A DNA stretch of 21,933 nt from UBA1368 sp964563125. Its GTDB lineage: Bacteria; Bacillota; Syntrophomonadia; Syntrophomonadales; Syntrophomonadaceae. The notes under the pieces are model-generated. The model had not been told where the DNA came from. It saw nothing but the letters and a program-made list of their open reading frames with translations, and did not search any database. How positions within the stretch are numbered: position 1 is the first letter of the stretch; every line of letters begins with the position of its first letter. Below, piece by piece: positions 21,855 to 21,933 of this stretch. The DNA lies in the NCBI GenBank assembly GCA_964563125.1, contig CAZLVY010000038.1, positions 1 to 21,933 on the forward strand, given 5' to 3'. The position numbers and the translations under genes are program-made.

Positions 21855-21933
21855 CGGGGACGGTTCTTTTGTTTCGTTTTACCAATAGTGCTTCGATACG
21901 TAAGCAAAAACATAACGAAACAAAAGAACCGTC
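21855..21933. repeat. Palindromic intergenic repeat, family B (GGGGACGGTTCT type), cut by the window end
   Basis: Perfect 20-base arms GACGGTTCTTTTGTTTCGTT (21859-21878) and its complement (21914-21933) enclose 35 bases. The left arm is preceded by CACGGG, so the right arm probably continues as CCCCGTG beyond the window. Repeats with GAACCGTCCCCGTG ends are common in Clostridia (general knowledge). It starts about 10 bases after the aminomutase stop and may also act as its transcription end. Confidence 0.75.

Overview
The window looks like a chromosomal segment of an anaerobic Gram-positive bacterium, probably a Clostridia-class Firmicute (Syntrophomonadaceae- or Peptococcaceae-like; this is inference, no rRNA is present). 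Supporting signs are purine-rich Shine-Dalgarno sites at nearly every start, a c-di-AMP riboswitch, System II cytochrome c maturation, a Tat-exported lipoprotein flavin reductase, sigma-54 regulation, copper-amine-oxidase-N domains on a secreted glycoside hydrolase, and palindromic intergenic repeats of types familiar from Clostridia. Gene starts were chosen by ribosome-binding site, so several are shorter than the longest open frame.

Left part (1-3.7 kb): a minus-strand RelB/DinJ antitoxin and ParE/RelE toxin pair followed by a SIR2 deacetylase; a 600-base stretch with only an unrecognised 80-codon fragment; then a MATE efflux pump behind a promoter with a palindromic operator candidate.

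Middle part (3.7-12.1 kb) is the most coherent block. A minus-strand operon encodes a five-heme membrane-anchored NapC/NrfH-like cytochrome, ResB, ResC/CcsA and TatA. Divergent from it, across a 463-base intergenic region with several inverted repeats, is a Tat-signal lipoprotein of the fumarate-reductase flavoprotein family. Next comes a convergent sigma-54 enhancer-binding regulator (GAF-PAS-AAA+-Fis), divergent from a PucR/CdaR-type regulator that has a textbook -24/-12 promoter. Read together: quinol -> multiheme cytochrome -> outward-facing flavin reductase -> an unidentified organic acceptor, with Tat for export of the reductase, ResBC for heme attachment, and a two-step regulatory cascade. 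Key fumarate-reductase active-site residues appear replaced, so the acceptor is probably not fumarate.

Right-middle (12.1-18.1 kb): a three-gene MacB-type ABC operon (ATPase, membrane-anchored multi-domain beta-sandwich exoprotein, permease), then a secreted GH18-like protein, with a related palindromic repeat before the operon and between permease and GH18 gene. A transglutaminase-like protein is convergent.

Right end (18.5-21.9 kb): a Na+/phosphate symporter-family protein with a PhoU-like tail, then a ydaO-type c-di-AMP riboswitch leading a radical-SAM aminomutase. The two residues that bind the lysine side chain in lysine 2,3-aminomutase are Lys and Asn here, as in glutamate 2,3-aminomutase, so the product is likely beta-glutamate, a compatible solute. 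Riboswitch and enzyme together suggest turgor-linked control of osmolyte synthesis. The window ends inside a second type of palindromic repeat.
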